Below, piece after piece: positions 36,522 to 50,780 of a stretch of 64,000 bases of DNA. This DNA comes from Lanius collurio (taxonomy: Eukaryota > Chordata > Aves > Passeriformes > Laniidae), in contig JACBWW010000002.1 in the NCBI GenBank assembly GCA_020086605.1, forward strand, positions 23,177,405-23,241,404, in the 5' to 3' direction. A program made the translations under genes and the position numbers. The notes under the pieces are model-generated. The model saw only the letters and a program-made list of their open reading frames with translations. It did not search any database and was not told the origin of the DNA. Positions within the stretch are counted from its first letter, which is position 1; each line of letters opens with the position of its first letter.

Positions 36522-39500
36522 AAATTGTAAGAGGTATAGGAGTGAAATATGTGGAGACATTTAATTTGGTACCGCAGATAAGTGTTTTGTCCTTGGAAAA
36601 AGAAAGCAAGATTAGACACAGATTGCATTGTGCACATGGGAGATCAGTATCTAAGCTAGTGACTAAGGGACAAGTAGTGAAATTAGAGCCATGGTAAGTG
36701 AAGATTGGTGATGACTGGATGAAGAATGAGACCTGCAAATTTGAATCTCGTAGGAAGGAATTAGAGCTATAAGCTGATTCCTAAAAGCCTAGCAAATGGT
36801 GTCACTTTAAGGGTGCTAAACATTCTGAAGGATCATGAAGCGCTCCCTGCTGATTACAGCTCACTTTGGAATGAGTAGAAGTAATTAATTAATATAGACC
36901 CAAAACTAGTCATTCTTTCAGTAGGCTATCATAAGAATGGAAGAAGAGTTGAGAGATCTTCTTATAGCAATCCTAAGATGGAAAGAAGAACAGAACCATA
37001 ACAGAGTCACCAACAGAATAAACAGGCGGTAGCTGCATATCAGGGACCTTGAAGCATTCTAACAGGAGGTGACTGCTTACAGTATTGTCATTGCCAAAAT
37101 TAGTTAACAAAGCTTCTGGTAGTAAAGTATGTAATATGTATTGATAAACAATTTTGCTCAGTGCAAGCAATTTGAAATTTACTACTGGTAATAGCAGTAG
37201 TATTATGTTAGTACAGACTTGCTCTTTCTTGGAGAACTCAGAGTGCCCTTGTGTGAAAAAACTCTTTGCAAACAGTTTGCAGGGGAGATTCCCTGCCTTG
37301 CAGAACTTATAGTCTAAACGAATAAAGGAGACAAATGATGTGATGGGAATCAGTAGCTTAGCTTGTCCACAGTCAGTAGCAAAACAGAGATAGAATTAAT
37401 TCTTGTTTCCCAATTCTGTACCAGTTCCTTTTTACATTGTTTCCTGTATGAGGTAAGGCTAGAAAATGCTCTTCTTTGAAACAGAAAGACTAAGCATGTG
37501 GTAAGTAGTGGGGCTTGTTAGCTTTGTGCTAACAGCAGTGCTCCCCTGAGACAGCTTCTGAGTCAGTGTTAGCTTGCATTTGACTGCAGCATAGGCTTGA
37601 GGCTTGGAGAATAGGTTTCATGTGAATTTGGCTTTGACTGCATCTCTCCATCCATGTAGGTGCTTCCCTATAATTAAAAATCATTTATACATACATTCAA
37701 GAAACAAAGAAGCATGATTTGAAGTTATTGTTAAACACTGGTTTGTGAGCTCATAAACATAACTGAAAGTGTGCAAAAAAGGAACAGCACAATTGCAGTA
37801 GCAACAAAGATTATCATCTATGCAAAGGAGGGAAGAGAGAAGTAGTAGGGGAGAGATGGTGCTGGTTTTTAGCAGGAACAGGTACTTGAACAACAGAATA
37901 CTGCATTTCTTCAAAGAAGGACCTTGTGTATGTTAATGTGTGGCAACTTTCTTGCTCTCTAAGCACAGTGCCCACAACAGAGCTTCCAGCAGTTTTTCTA
38001 TTGCCCTGTTTTGTTTTACTGAGGGTTCAAAGAAGAAAACAGGTGACACAGTACGAATTGTGTCCCTCACCGGCAAAAAAACCCCCATGTTTAATTATAA
38101 AGTACTGAATGCTAAGAGATTAGATTGGGTCTTTTGACACAGTTACTGCCTTGTGCTGCAATCTACAGTTTTATATGTAGGATACTAAATCTCTCATGGA
38201 AACAACTTTGATATTCAGCAGTTTTGTGGGAATATTGTTGAGCCAACATTTTCATGCTTAAGTGCTGTTTGTGGGGATTTGCCCATAGACATACTGACTG
38301 AATCAATCATCATATGTGAAATTCAAAGAGAAAAAAATCATTTTATGTGTGTGCGTGTTTAAATCAGTAATTTTGGTCAATATTTGATTGATCTGTGGGT
38401 CTTTTATTTCTTGCAAAGCTGGAGGAGATGTGTATTGTACTTCTTCAAAACAGGAAAAGCTAGCTGAATTATACTTAGGTATATTACAGTAATAAGGAAA
38501 TCTAGAGATGCTACATCTGTGTTTCCAGGTCATGTGGACTTGGCTAAATGAGAGGATGGTAGGAGTGCTCACTCTTGGTTCTTTCAACAGCTACAGGCTC
38601 ACTGTGACAACAGAGATGTGTTGAATAAATTTTTCCAAGACTTGTGTTGGGCCTTATGGTGTTACCTGCTCACAGTGCATGTGGAAAGTACCACAGAGCT
38701 GTATTTACTGTGAAATTAAGTCAGGGCTAGCTCAGGTCTACAGATTTTCCATGTTGTTTAAGAGGATATATTGCTCATTAATCTGGCAGATCAAGAGCTA
38801 AATGCATTATGGAGGAGACCTTCAAGCCCAGAAACACATTTCCATTCTGCTTTTAAATCACTTGTGTTCTATTATTTTTATGCGAAGTTTTTTCTGGAAT
38901 TAGAAGACTATGAAAAATATTTAACAATATCTAAATAAGGGGTAAATTATCTTCAAGTAGTTTGATAATTTCAAAAAGTTAATGGGCCATTTCCGATGGG
39001 GGCTACAGGTTCTAATATGACCTTGCAATTTTCTGGGTCCTTCTTGATTCTTCTGATATGACTTAATGTGTTTTTGTTGTCCTGCTGATGATTGAGAACA
39101 AACTGTGACAGGGTTTTTTTTGGGAACTTTCTTCATTGTGCCCTCAGTACAAAAGTGGTCCTAATTTCTAGATGCACCTAGGTTTTGGTACCTAGATGAA
39201 TTGTGTTGTCTGCTGAGTCTGGTTCATGAGTTCTTGGAATAGGGATGCTGGTGCCAATGTTCTTGTAGGAGTCTTAGTGACTCATACTATTTCTGTATGA
39301 CCTATCCTGCCCTTTTAGATTAATTTCAAAATGTCTACATATGAGTTTATTTTGTTTTCCCGTTTGCTGACAGTTTCAGTAAAATGTGAATCTGTTAAAT
39401 TTTTATTCCATGGGTGGTTGTTATTACTTTGTGTGGACATGTTCAGGCAACAGATGAATTTAACTTAAACTTCAATTCTCTTAGGCAGTTAAACTTCTCT

Positions 39501-41186
39501 GTATTGAAAGCATTAAATGAATTTTGCAAAATCCATTTTTGAAAGAGCAGTTGCTTTATGTGGGTCTGATACAGACACTGCAATACTGTTTGCATGAAAT
39601 ACAGTATGCTGATAAGAAACTCCTCTGGCAAAACACTCTAGTTCTTTTCAAGACCTACATAGTGTTTCAGAATGAAATTATCTTGGAAATTGCCCCAGTA
39701 TTAGATGCACCTTTTGTTTTCCACCTACATACTTGCATTAGGCAGACACTTGTTGAATCTTTTCTCCTTGTCATGAGTATAACCCAATTCATATGTTTAC
39801 AATCCTGTCCATTTTATAATTTGGATCCATCTTTAGTTGCAAGAGAGAAAATGGGTAAGCAAAAACTTTAAAAAGCTGTAGTTGTTAAAGTGGTGGCAGT
39901 GAGTAATAACTTTTATGAGTCTCTAAATCATGACAGTAAAAGAAAGGTCAACCCACATCTTTCATTCATCACCTTTCTAAATTGCTGTGGTGAAAAAATG
40001 TTTAGCATACATAATATCATTACCAAAAACTGTAGTTGAATAAGCAGAAGGTCAAGGATAGTAGGGGTATTTCCTACCTTCTTCCTTCCTTATCCTCAAA
40101 GAAAAAGCATGGTATTCATTGTTTTTCTAGACTACATTTATAAGGAAGTATCGATAGACTATGTACTTTGTAACTCATAACTGAAATGGAGCAATAATTT
40201 AAAAATATTTGTATTGTCTCAAAAAAGAAGCAAAAATTAGAATTAAATTAACACTTTACATAGTGAAATTACTGGATTAAGGAATGGGAAATTGGGACAG
40301 AGTATCTGTGAGTTCGTTTTTAAGGTTGAAAATGTTGTGTCAGGAAAATAAAATTGTAAAGGAGCAATGGAAGGCACTGGAAGTTTTTTTTTAAATAGCA
40401 GGTAGTATACCAAGCATACCTTCTCATTAGAACAGAGAGATGTAGTTCCTTGCCATTATTTCTTTGCTTTTATTTTAATTCTACTACTCTAAATCTTATC
40501 TAAATACAGCTCTGATTCTCTGAAATTTCATCTGTAATACATTTATATTTGTAATTATCAAGGTCACACAGCTATTTAATTACCCAGTCTGGGTTTCCTT
40601 ATTTTCTTTTTCAAGCTTTTTCACTAATTGTAGTTGAAAATGTGGTAGGGAAACCTAAGTGTTTCATATCTGGTTACAGTTTTCATCACAGATGAACCTC
40701 CATACTCTAGAGGGTGCACAATTATTCTTGAGTTAAGGCTTTTATGGGTGTTGGGAGAAGAAATGAAAGAACAGAGTTGCATTATTACAGCAAAGACCCC
40801 ATGAAAGTAAATAAAATTCGTCATCCTAAAAAAAATTGACAGTTATTTTAGGAGTTTGTGAAGCAAAAGTATATATGTAATTCCTTATGTTTCCTTGGAG
40901 CAACACTTATTGCATTTACAATTCCTAGAAGTTTTCTTATGAACTCTAAAAGCCTATTGAAGAAATTAAAGTAAAATTTTTTTAAAAAAATCAATAATAA
41001 GGAATACAGTAGAGCAATGCAATTTTTTTCCTTATTTAGACTAAACAAAGCAGTAAAAGTGCCTGTTCCACAAATGAATCATTTTCCTTGTATACAGAGC
41101 AGGTCGTTATTCCATTTTTTTTGGGTAAAACATTGGCTCCTTTGATTTAGTGAAAATTATGCCATTGACTTTCCAGGAGCTAGCAT

Positions 41187-41265
41187 TCTCCCTCTCATTT
41201 TCTCTCACTCTCATTTTCCCTCTCACTTATTCTCTCCCTCTTCTTCTCTCTCCCTTTTTCTCTTA
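41187..41265. repeat. CT-rich low-complexity tract
   Basis: About 80 bp made almost wholly of C and T, with repeated ctctc and tctccc units and only scattered A. It is a simple low-complexity tract. Confidence 0.85.
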
Positions 41266-43076
41266 AAAGTATACAAAATCCTTATTGTCCTGGCTTTTCC
41301 CAGTCAATTCCAGGTCTTTGAAATCCAGTTCCTGTCCAACATCTGTTGCCTGTTAAACCAGCTTAGGAAACTAATTGTCATTTCTAATCTTTCCCTTTCC
41401 CAGCCTAGGAAATAAGGGGGAGAGAAAGAGTAAATCTGCAAGGTAGCTTAGTTTTGTTCATCTGCAAATGAGTGGAAATTTCCTTCTACCCATAGTTTCT
41501 GTGTTTTGTTGGGTGAAGTGCTTCTGTATCATCCTTGTTCCTGATCTCCTAGTATGCAACCAAGACATCTATGTGTGATAATCTATAAATTGTCATCATC
41601 TTATTTTTTTATTTAATTTTAAAAAGGTGTGTAAATGTTGGCAGAATTTGGTTGATGAAGCTAGACTTCTCATTAAGAGACATAAAATACCCCCAGTTTC
41701 TACTTTTATGGTAGAATTAATACAAAAAAGGATACCAATAATGAAACATCTTTAAACTGAAAAAAAAAACATTTCTAGTACAGTTTTTCCCTATTAACTA
41801 TTTGACATAAAACAGTACGATGGAAGCATATAAAAGTTTTATTGTCGTATATTTCATATGCGTGATATACCAGAGCTCTGACTTCATGATTTGTTTCTTA
41901 TGCAGCTCATCCCAAATTATCCTATAAAATATTTTTACTGTACTACCTTGCCATCTTTAACATAGCCATCTATTCATTTGTATCTTTCATGGTATGCAGC
42001 AAATTGTGTGTACAAAACAAATAAATGTATGCAGGTATGTTTAAGGAAAGAAAATAGTAGCTGCTCACCTCTTTACCAATATCATATAAACTTTATTCCT
42101 GCCTTATTTTCATTACCCTAGATGGTAATTTTGGGTCTTTGTTTACTATTTATCTTTCAGCTGTGTGTTTATTACTACAGTTTAAGCACATCTAATTTAA
42201 AGTATCAGAGCTTCAGGAAAGGAAGAAACAATCCAATTTTAAAGCATCTTAATGTTTCTGCTGTCAGAATTTTATAGCAGAAGTGTCTCCAAGATCATAA
42301 ATGGCAATAAATAATTTAAAGTGACCAGCTGAATGTATATCAGTGGAAACATTCTTTATGGAAGTGTCCCTTCTTCTTTATAAATAGTGAAAACTGCAGT
42401 GCCTTTCTTCTGAATGTACTAAGATGTTTAGCTTTATAATACTGGTGTAATTTTTGTTTCTGGTCCCTAAGTAGTTGTGGAAACTTCTGTTAGTTTTCTA
42501 AAAATAATTGTATAAATGTTTGTACTATGAAAATAAAGGAAGTGGGGAGACAACAACACAGCAGTGTAGCATGGGGAAGAAAGAATATGTAAAGAAATAT
42601 ATGCCATACTGAGTATCAGATGTCTAGAAGAATTGTGGGAGTTTTGGATGAAAAGGTTTCGGGTACACCTGAGAGGTTTAACCAAAGAAGGTTATGCTTA
42701 ATTATATGGTATTGACTAAATGTGGTGGAGATTACACAAGCAGCCAGAGAAAAAATTATTATATGGCAGGGCTCATGAAGTATCTGAGCTTGTCCTACCA
42801 GGCAAGCAAGAGATAACATGAAGGGTGAGATATACAATAGATGACTGCAGAAGCACAGGAACCCAAGGAATTGAATTGCAAAACTATATGAATTGACAGC
42901 AGCCCATGGTAAGCCCATATCTAAAACAAAGCAAAACAAAACCAAACAGTAAATTTTCAATGTGTTTATATCATTTGCCATGTAAGGCTATTTGTAGAGG
43001 ATACAAAGAAGTGTATTTCAGGTCTGACACCTAAAGAAGTGGAGATGAACATGTTAGCACTTTCAAAAAAAGGTGT

Positions 43077-43125
43077 GATTACGTTACAGTAATCAACCTT
43101 ACCTGGTAGACCCACATAGTGGGTC
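43077..43125. repeat. Two adjacent short hairpins
   Basis: The pair gattac/gtaatc (43077-43082 and 43089-43094) has a 6-nt loop. The pair gacccac/gtgggtc (43109-43115 and 43119-43125) has a 3-nt loop. Both are perfect but short. Their function, if any, is unknown. Confidence 0.6.
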
Positions 43126-45650
43126 ATCAGAATCAAGTGATTTTTTAAAGCCTATCATTGGGCAAGATTAAACACTTTTCCCTTGCAAAATCATAATATT
43201 TTTAAAAGTTAAAACCCCTAGAAATTTATTTAGTACATTTTTAAAGAAATTAAAATAAAAATCCAAACTGAAGAGCAGTAATCAATGAAGGTCTATTGTC
43301 TGGGAAACCAATTTAGGAAATACTCCAGCTCATTTACCTGACTTGAGCTATGCAGTAAATGCATTACCTACAACAATAAGTTGAAAAAAAATATCAAACT
43401 AGCTCAACATACTCAATATTTATTTCTGTTTTTATTGAAGGCAGATACTGGGAATTGTTATCCTATAATCCATCAAGGCAAATGAAGAATTATGTAGTGC
43501 AGAAGTGTGTGCAATTCTAAATACATTACAGGAAACAAAGTTTGGGAAGGTTGAACCAGTAGCTGTTGATTTGGTGGGATATATTTTCAACCAGAAATGT
43601 TTGCCATATAAGCACTATTCAGCCAAGTAAGCATTTAGCTTTATTATGAATTAGAGCTGTGAGTTCTGATTTCAGAAGAGTGGAGAAACTGGATGCAGTA
43701 GCACATAACAGTGTTAGTACCTACACTCTGTGCCTGCAATGATTTGTGCACTTGCTTTTCAGAGGACCATTCCATAAATGCCATCCTTTATCACTGCAGA
43801 GGTAATAAAAGCAGCATCCCCAGAAGTGCTCATTTCTGATGGAATTCATTGCTGATCTCATCTATTTAAGTGAATGCAAATGAAAGCTCTCTCTCCTGTT
43901 TCTCTGAAGAATTGATGCATTTCTGACTTGTGAGCAATGCTCAGTGTCAGTCTCCAGAAACAAATGGAGGAAGATTGACACAGAATGGGTTCATGCCTCA
44001 AGTAGCCACAGGATTTAATCTCCTTGCGTCTCTGGGTGTATATGTGCCAGTCATAAAGCAATCTTCAAATTACTTATCTCCTGACATAATTCAAATCTCT
44101 CGGAAATGTTATTTTCCTATTAAAAAGAAGGATTGACTTCGCAAGGCCCCACTGGGCTATAGAAAATATTGAAAAAATTGCTATCAATAAATGAATGAAA
44201 TATAGAACTAGAGAGAGAGTTTGTTTTGTTCCCATTTATGGAAACTTTCATGTGTTCTGTTGTTTCACTGCATTAGAGACATGCTACTTCCATTGTAAGG
44301 TAATTTAGTGTGATGAATTGTGCATTTATACTTAAAACTAAAAATTGAATTTTTCTAGCAGCAGAGAACAGTAACAGCCCTGCAGGATAATAGACCAGCT
44401 CACTAGTTAGGCCACTACCTGCAGTTTTAAAGTTGCACTGTACTGGAGGCTATTAGTCAGCACCAGGATTTCTAGTGCTGCTTACATAAGAGAAGGTGCA
44501 TTAGAGTTTAAAAACAAAAAAGACTACTTGAGAGAGACAGAACATTTCCTAAAGTGAGAGAAGGATGAGGTTTGCTTTGGAGGCTTGTTTTGCTGTTGCT
44601 CACTTTGAAATCTCTTTGTGGTGGGTTCGTTTGGTTCCTTTTGAAATTGTCAGCATGCCAATGCCTTTTTAGAAGATTCATACTGGGGACAGCATGAGAT
44701 ATAATATAATAGAATGCTGTTTAAAGGCCACATGATTTATTTGGCTGTTTTAGGCTGGAAGCTTCCTGCAACAATCAGAAAAAGCTTCACTTATATTTCT
44801 GATGGAAATGTATTTCTACTATTTTTTTTACCAGTTTTCATTGTATTAGTAATTTATATCCATGTGATTTGATTTTATTGGAGTGCATTAATTAATTATT
44901 TGTAGCCTCTCATTTTGAAATGTTAACTGCTGATTTTGAGCTGAAAGAGGTGCTACAACCTGCTGCTATGAGTCCGAGTGACTTATAGGGCGATCTGCCA
45001 ATACTGCTGGTTTTGAATTTAAGTCTACTCTTATGTAGGTTATGTGAGAGGTTCTTTGTTGTTCTGTCTTGTGCAGTCAAGGTGCACTGACAAAATAGGA
45101 GGTAGTACTCTTTCTGCACACCCTGCTCCATTCACTTCTTATAGAACTTTGCTTTTGTTGTTTTCAACTGCATTTTCTGTAGTCAAGATTTCCTCCTGTG
45201 CAGAGTTCAGGTTGATGATCTGAGCTCTCACAGACCAGCTTTTTGCAAACTTCCTATCTTAGGGCTGAGTGTGTACGAATCAAACTTGCATTCTTTTTTA
45301 TCAAGCTTCCACTTAAACTTCTGGGCTTTGATGTTTTTGTTAGTTCTATGCTTTACATCTTCTTCAATTTATTTGCTTTCATGTAAGAAAGGTCAAATGC
45401 TGCATGTGAAGCAATGTTTGCATTTTCAAGTGTTTGCAGAACCGTGGTGCTATGTTGTTCCCTCCTGCCTAGAGCAGTTTTCCTTTTCAGTTCACAGGGA
45501 AGGTGTCCATTTTGTTATGCAGTGTGTGGCTGGATAATACATAAAGCTTGCTCCCAGTTAATTTTCAGCTGTTAGTTTGGAAACAAAACTGGAATGCAAA
45601 GGCATATGTTAATGATTATCACATACATTAGGATGCTTATAAGGTCACCC

Positions 45651-45713
45651 TGCCTTGGCAGTGGAGTTGGACTAAATCATCAGAGGTTCCTTCCAACCCT
45701 AACAATTCTGTGA
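45651..45713 (+). mobile_element. CR1 LINE 3'-end fragment
   Basis: The text cttggcagtggagttggact, aaatcatcagaggttccttccaacc and aacaattctgtga follows the final 60 bp of the avian CR1 3' UTR (GGACTAGATGATC...CCTTCCAACCC...ATTCTGTGA). Only this terminal piece is present, a very severe 5' truncation of the kind common for CR1. Confidence 0.75.
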
Positions 45714-48700
45714 GTGCTTGAAATTGGTTTAAAAAAAAAACCACCTACACATAGAATTTTTCTTGCCATTGCAAAAAAAAAAAAAAAAAATCCCTATCTT
45801 TGTTAGTTTTAGAATTCAAAGTTGCATTTGGACTGTCATAGCTTGTAACTTATTCTACTAAATTCTATTCTGTATTTCCTGTCTGCCCTAACCCATGAAC
45901 ACAAAAGATTTTCACAGAGGAATAACCATGGGTATGTTACTGGTACAGTAAGAAAACTCTCTGAATAGATCTTATACAAAGAGATGCAGAAAAATACAAT
46001 GACATAGTCTTGAAAGATAGTGATTTCATTGCACTGCAGATTGTTTACAGTTTCATAAAACTATTAAAGATGGTAGACCTTTATAGTTTCCTTTGGAGGA
46101 TGCCACGCTTTCAGAACTATGTATATGTGTGTCCAGACAGTATATAATTTTCTGAGCTTTTTAGTGTGTAGTTCATTTATGGTTTAGGTTTTAGGAAAAT
46201 GTATCAAATTTTGTAATCATAAGCAGGTTTTATGTCCTACATCGCCTGCATTTGTTGAATGTGCATATATATATATATGGCTTTCTAGTCTTTTTAGCTC
46301 CCAATACAAAGTTAGCCCCCAGGCCACTGTTTTGTTTGCCCTGTTGTAGGTATTTGGAATATTTAGGAGGGAATTTTCATTGCAAGTATTAATATATTGA
46401 TATTTACTGGTGTTTTTATTCACAATAAGTATATATCTTAACTGCATGCCTTATGTATTTTTCAGATTTTGAATAATTTAGGGATCTGCATTAGGGTTTA
46501 AACTGGTTAAACATGTGGCTCAAGTAGGACATTTCCTGTTATTATTACTTATAAATTATTCTGATTTTATTTTAAGGCTTTTTACATATTACCAATTCTG
46601 ATAATATCAAGCCTAGATGTTTCCATTTCTTTTCATGTGTCAGAAACTAATGGTGTTCAGATTCTAGATGAACAGAAAAAACCTAAAGCCATTAGGTAGG
46701 ACATGCATTGCTTTAGATTTGAAGCAATCATTTCCCCATCCTTTCATTTTATGCTAGTTTTCAATTGCTAACAGTTTTCAAGAAAAGCAGACATGGAATC
46801 AAGCTGTAGAATATAGTACCCTGGCTTTTTCTAGGCTTTGCCATATAACTGAATATCAAATGAACACAATCTCTGTATTTTCCAGGCATAAGTAATGTGG
46901 AAATAATCTGGGAACAGCTATATTTGCTCAAATATTTATCTGAAATATGATTTTAACAGAAAAGAGCAATTCTTCAAAATCAGTGTATCCAGACTGAGAA
47001 TTATTTAGGAATATCTGCAACTGAAAGTGCTTAACACCCGAGACATCAGTCAGCTTATGCATATATCATACCAAAGCTGCAGCAAAAAAGTCATCACATC
47101 ACAATGGCATCTCCTTTCCATGCTCAGGGAAGCCTTGGAACCTCTAAGAGACACATCTAATGGAGATAATTGCTGCCAGATGTGCAGAGAGAAGAAACCT
47201 CAAAGCATATACTGATTTATCCCATTCTTTTTTGATAGAGTGATTGTCCTTGCAATGTGAGGTGATAGCTGATAGTAGTATGTTTTCTCTCCTAACTATA
47301 AAAAATTCAAAATAAATTTTAGTTTAATGAATTTTAAGTAGAATTGAGCTGGCAAAAATGTGTGCTTGTTTAGCTTGAAAGATCATTTTCCCCCCAAATA
47401 CGACTCCAATTAATTGACCATTTCTAAATGTAAAAAGTATTATTTAAATCAATTTCAGAGTATTTCAGGCTAATACTATTTTAGCATGTTTTACCACAAA
47501 TTTCTAATGCATAAGAACTGAGATTTGGTAAATGCTGGGAAAAGACTAGTTCAGAAAATAGTGAAATTTATCAAACATAAATGAGATCAGTATGCCTCTG
47601 TTACAAACAAACAAGTATATAAATTTTTGCTGCACGTTTGTTGTTTGCTAACTCTTCCCTGAATTAATGAACATGAGCTAAATTGCTGGTCTCAGTCATT
47701 CATTTCGTCATCCAACCACCCTCCAAGCAAAGACACTCTTCAGTTGCTCATACTACTTTGTCTTCATTTTCAGCATGTGATATATTACTTTTCCCTTAAT
47801 TACAAGTTCATTTAACTTATTAATTTCAAACAAATGTTGTCTCACCTTCATCTTGGCAGAATACCTACATAATTGACACTATTTTACTTCTGCCTATGTT
47901 GTGAGTGTTGGGTGACTTTTTTAGCTCAGTTCATTGATAAGAGGAATTATGAAGAACATATGGACTTTAGGAAGCCTTTGAAGAGCCTATTAAATCATCA
48001 GGATAACTGCAAGAGCTGTTGTAGTACTATTTCTGTGGAAATGTACATAGAATAGGTTTTATCTGGACGTTAACCTTTCAGATTAAGGTGTGTCATTCCT
48101 TGTGACAACTTTGCTATTTTCCTTCAGGTTAGGTAATAGGGACCTTCATGTCAAAATACTGAAGTGTCTTTTTGGAAACAGCTGAAAAGTCACGCTTATT
48201 CTTTCTGAAATATTTGGGGTTTTTTTATAAATATCTCACAGTCACTGAACACATCTGGCATTTTCTCCATTGGGTATTTCTCTCCAGAAATAAAAAATGT
48301 CATATTTTTTAAGTCTTGCTGCCATACTTGGGATGTTAAGTGTATCAGGAAAAGAAATATATACTAAGGTATTAATTTATATTTGGATATGATTTAAAGT
48401 CTATGGAGTTTAATAGGCAGCACACCTAATCCTGCCACATGCTATGTGGATAGTCTTCTTCCAGTATAAGGAAGTGTTGTTCTGTTTGTTTGTGTCACTT
48501 CTAAGGTGGTTGAAGCATAACACCTTAGAAGCTTAATTAAAAAAAAAAAAAAAAAATCATGTGGGAACTTGATTCCTTATTAGCATATTTGGTAGAATTT
48601 TTCTTCTGAGTAGATAGACTCTCAGACAATATTATCAAAATATGAATCTTAGAACAAGCTACCAGAGCTCAGGATCTGGAGGAAAGACCGAACTAAGCCT

Positions 48701-50251
48701 TCAATTGAAAGTGATGTGGAAGATGGACGATAGCTGAAATTCATGCCTCTTCTGTGATCCCATTCAGACCCTTTTTCTTTGTTAAATGCAGGGGAAAAAA
48801 AATAAAAGAAATCCAATGCTGCAACATTTTTGGGAGGGTCATGGTAGCTATCTGCTTACTTCAGACACTTCTGGGGTATATAGTGATCACTCTTAAAATT
48901 TGCCCTCTGCTAATTAGCAATAAATAAAGAAATGGGTTTTTTGTATTCATTAATGGAAAGCATTGTCTTTATGCAATAATCCTAAGTAATGTCCCTTTAG
49001 AGCTTTCAATCAATAGAAGAAAGACAGCAATCAAAAATGAAAGTATTCTTCAGGCTTCAATCCCCAGGCCCAGCAAGACAAAATACGAGTTAAAATTGTA
49101 GTAAGCTAACAACTGCTCTTGTTCTTTTAAGTTGGTAAGTAAATGCTAGAGTTAAATATAGATTAAGATGATTTTACTGTGACTCTACTGGAGACTCTTT
49201 GACCCATTTCAATAGAGTTTGCTCTTAAAAATTCCTGCACTGAGCTCTGGTCTCTGAAGCTCTTTTCTGTGGGCTGTCATTCCCCAGGCTCGCCTTGGCA
49301 GATGGTTTTGTTCTCTCCTCCCTGCGCCATTCAATCTGGTCAATCAACACTTCTGTTCTTAGGCCCTCTCTGTTCTGGTCCTTGCAGTTTGTAGATTTCT
49401 GCCAAATATTTTACCAGTTTGTGACAGTGAATGTGTTTATATTATGTAATTATGAAGTTGCTTACTTTTTTTGATTCAGCATAAACTATCCCTCATTAGA
49501 CAAACATTAGAGAGTACACATAATTTTTTTTAGTTTCATTGCTAAATGTCTTTCTGTAACAGTGTTGGCTATTGTTTGTATGACATAATGTTATTTACTC
49601 TGTGATTTCTAATAGCAGGCGTTAACACTGATTAGTATCAATTATTTCTTCGTTATTAGCAAATGTCAGGGAATAGAAATGTGTTCCTTAGTGTTTCCTA
49701 TAAAACACATTCTAATGCATGCAAAAAATGCTATTATACAAAGCATTTACAATTTCCAAATATATTTTAAGCAAAACATCTCTTGATGATATATCTGGTT
49801 ATTTTCATAATGAGTTTCTGTACCATGCAAGATTCTGGCATTACCCATGGAACTCTGCAGTTCAGAAGACACGCATTATCACTCAGGCTGGCACACATTT
49901 AGGTGTCTTGCTGCTTTCAAGGACTAGCACTCCTTGTTTACAGTATGACTCCAATATGCAGTGGATGTCGCTTGGCGTCTTCACATGTTGAGAGCATAGA
50001 ACAGCATCCTGCTTTTTCCAGAACAGTTAGGACTCTCTCGATGAACAAACAGCTTAATGATGTCTACAACTACCAGCTGAGTATCCATGTTAGGTGAGAG
50101 GAGAAAGGCAACTGTGTCCTGTACCCAAGGTACTACAGTTATGAGCTCCAGGAATGCTGCCAATGGATAAACTTCAGCTTCAGAAACAGCAGATGAAGAA
50201 TCAGCCACTGGAAAATTGCCAACCTACTTTCCAGACTATTCCAGTTTGAAT
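45714..50251. other. Intronic DNA with no recognised gene
   Basis: A 4.5-kb AT-rich stretch with an A18 run (45773-45790), an (AT)n tract (46265-46278) and the hairpin with A-tract at 48498-48557. The remaining open frames are short and without domains. Confidence 0.6.
48498..48557. repeat. 11-bp perfect inverted repeat followed by A19 tract
   Basis: The arms cttctaaggtg (48498-48508) and caccttagaag (48521-48531) are exact reverse complements separated by 12 nt. A run of 19 A (48539-48557) begins 7 nt further on. A hairpin followed by a poly(A) tail is seen in some small retroposed RNAs, but no parent gene was recognised and chance is possible. Confidence 0.65.
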
Positions 50252-50780
50252 TGTCCTGTGTTTTGGGTTTATGCTGAGCACAGAGTTAATAATATAGATA
50301 TGTTTTTGTCATTGCTGAGCAGGGCTTGCACAGAGCCAAGGCCTTTTCTGCTTTTCATGTGGACACACTGCTGAGGGAGTTGGGGGTGAATGAGAGGTTG
50401 GGAGGAGACACAGCCAGGACAGGTGACCCAAACTGACCAAAGGGATATTCCAGACCATATGGCATTGTACTTAGTATATAAAGTGGGGAGAAGGGGAGAA
50501 GGAGCGACATTTGGAGTGATGGCATTTTTCTTCCAAGTAGCCATTGCATGTGGTGAGGCCCTGTTCTCCTGGAACAGCTGCATGTCCATGGGAAGCAGTA
50601 ACTTAATGCTGTGTCTTGCTTTGCTTGTGTGTGTGTGTCTTTTGCTTATTAAAGTGCTCTCATCTCAACACATGAGTTTTCCAGCTTTTACCCTTCTGAT
50701 TCTTTCCCTGATCCTGGTGGTGGGGAAGTGAGTGAGCTGCTGTGTGGGGCTTAGTTGCTGGCTGGAGTTAAACACTATAC
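50252..50780 (+). mobile_element. Avian ERV solo LTR, plus strand, about 530 bp
   Basis: This matches, block by block, an LTR family I recognise as abundant in bird genomes. The blocks are tgtcctg at the start, then gctgtgtttt-like and ttgctgagcag segments, then gacacagccaggacagg, ccaaagggatattccaga and ccatatg. A TATA box (tatataaag, 50475-50483) and an attaaa polyadenylation-type signal (50648-50653) come next, followed by tctcaacacatgagtttt. The tail ends ctgctgtgtggggcttagttg and gctggctggagttaaac. The 5' end appears to lack some 50-60 bp between tgtcctg and the rest. No flanking duplication was found and no internal ERV genes are adjacent. The family name and class (ERVL-like) are from memory and uncertain. 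Confidence 0.82.

Larger units (their letters stand above)
33987..45650. other. Intronic DNA with no recognised gene
   Basis: An 11.7-kb AT-rich stretch after the parkin donor. It has a GA-rich patch near 34168-34192, a perfect 11-bp hairpin at 36493-36521, a pyrimidine tract at 41187-41265 and paired small hairpins at 43077-43125. The sections 36100-37200 and 42450-43180 are purine-rich on the plus strand and may be old unclassified repeats, but no motif supports a name. Confidence 0.55.

Noticed and set aside
42616..42981. Minus-strand open frame of 121 codons with hydrophobic stretches
   Set aside because: The hydrophobicity follows from T-rich composition on that strand. No recognisable family and no supporting signals.
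50390..50731. Open frame of 113 codons
   Set aside because: It lies wholly inside the LTR at 50252-50780 and is a by-product of LTR sequence.
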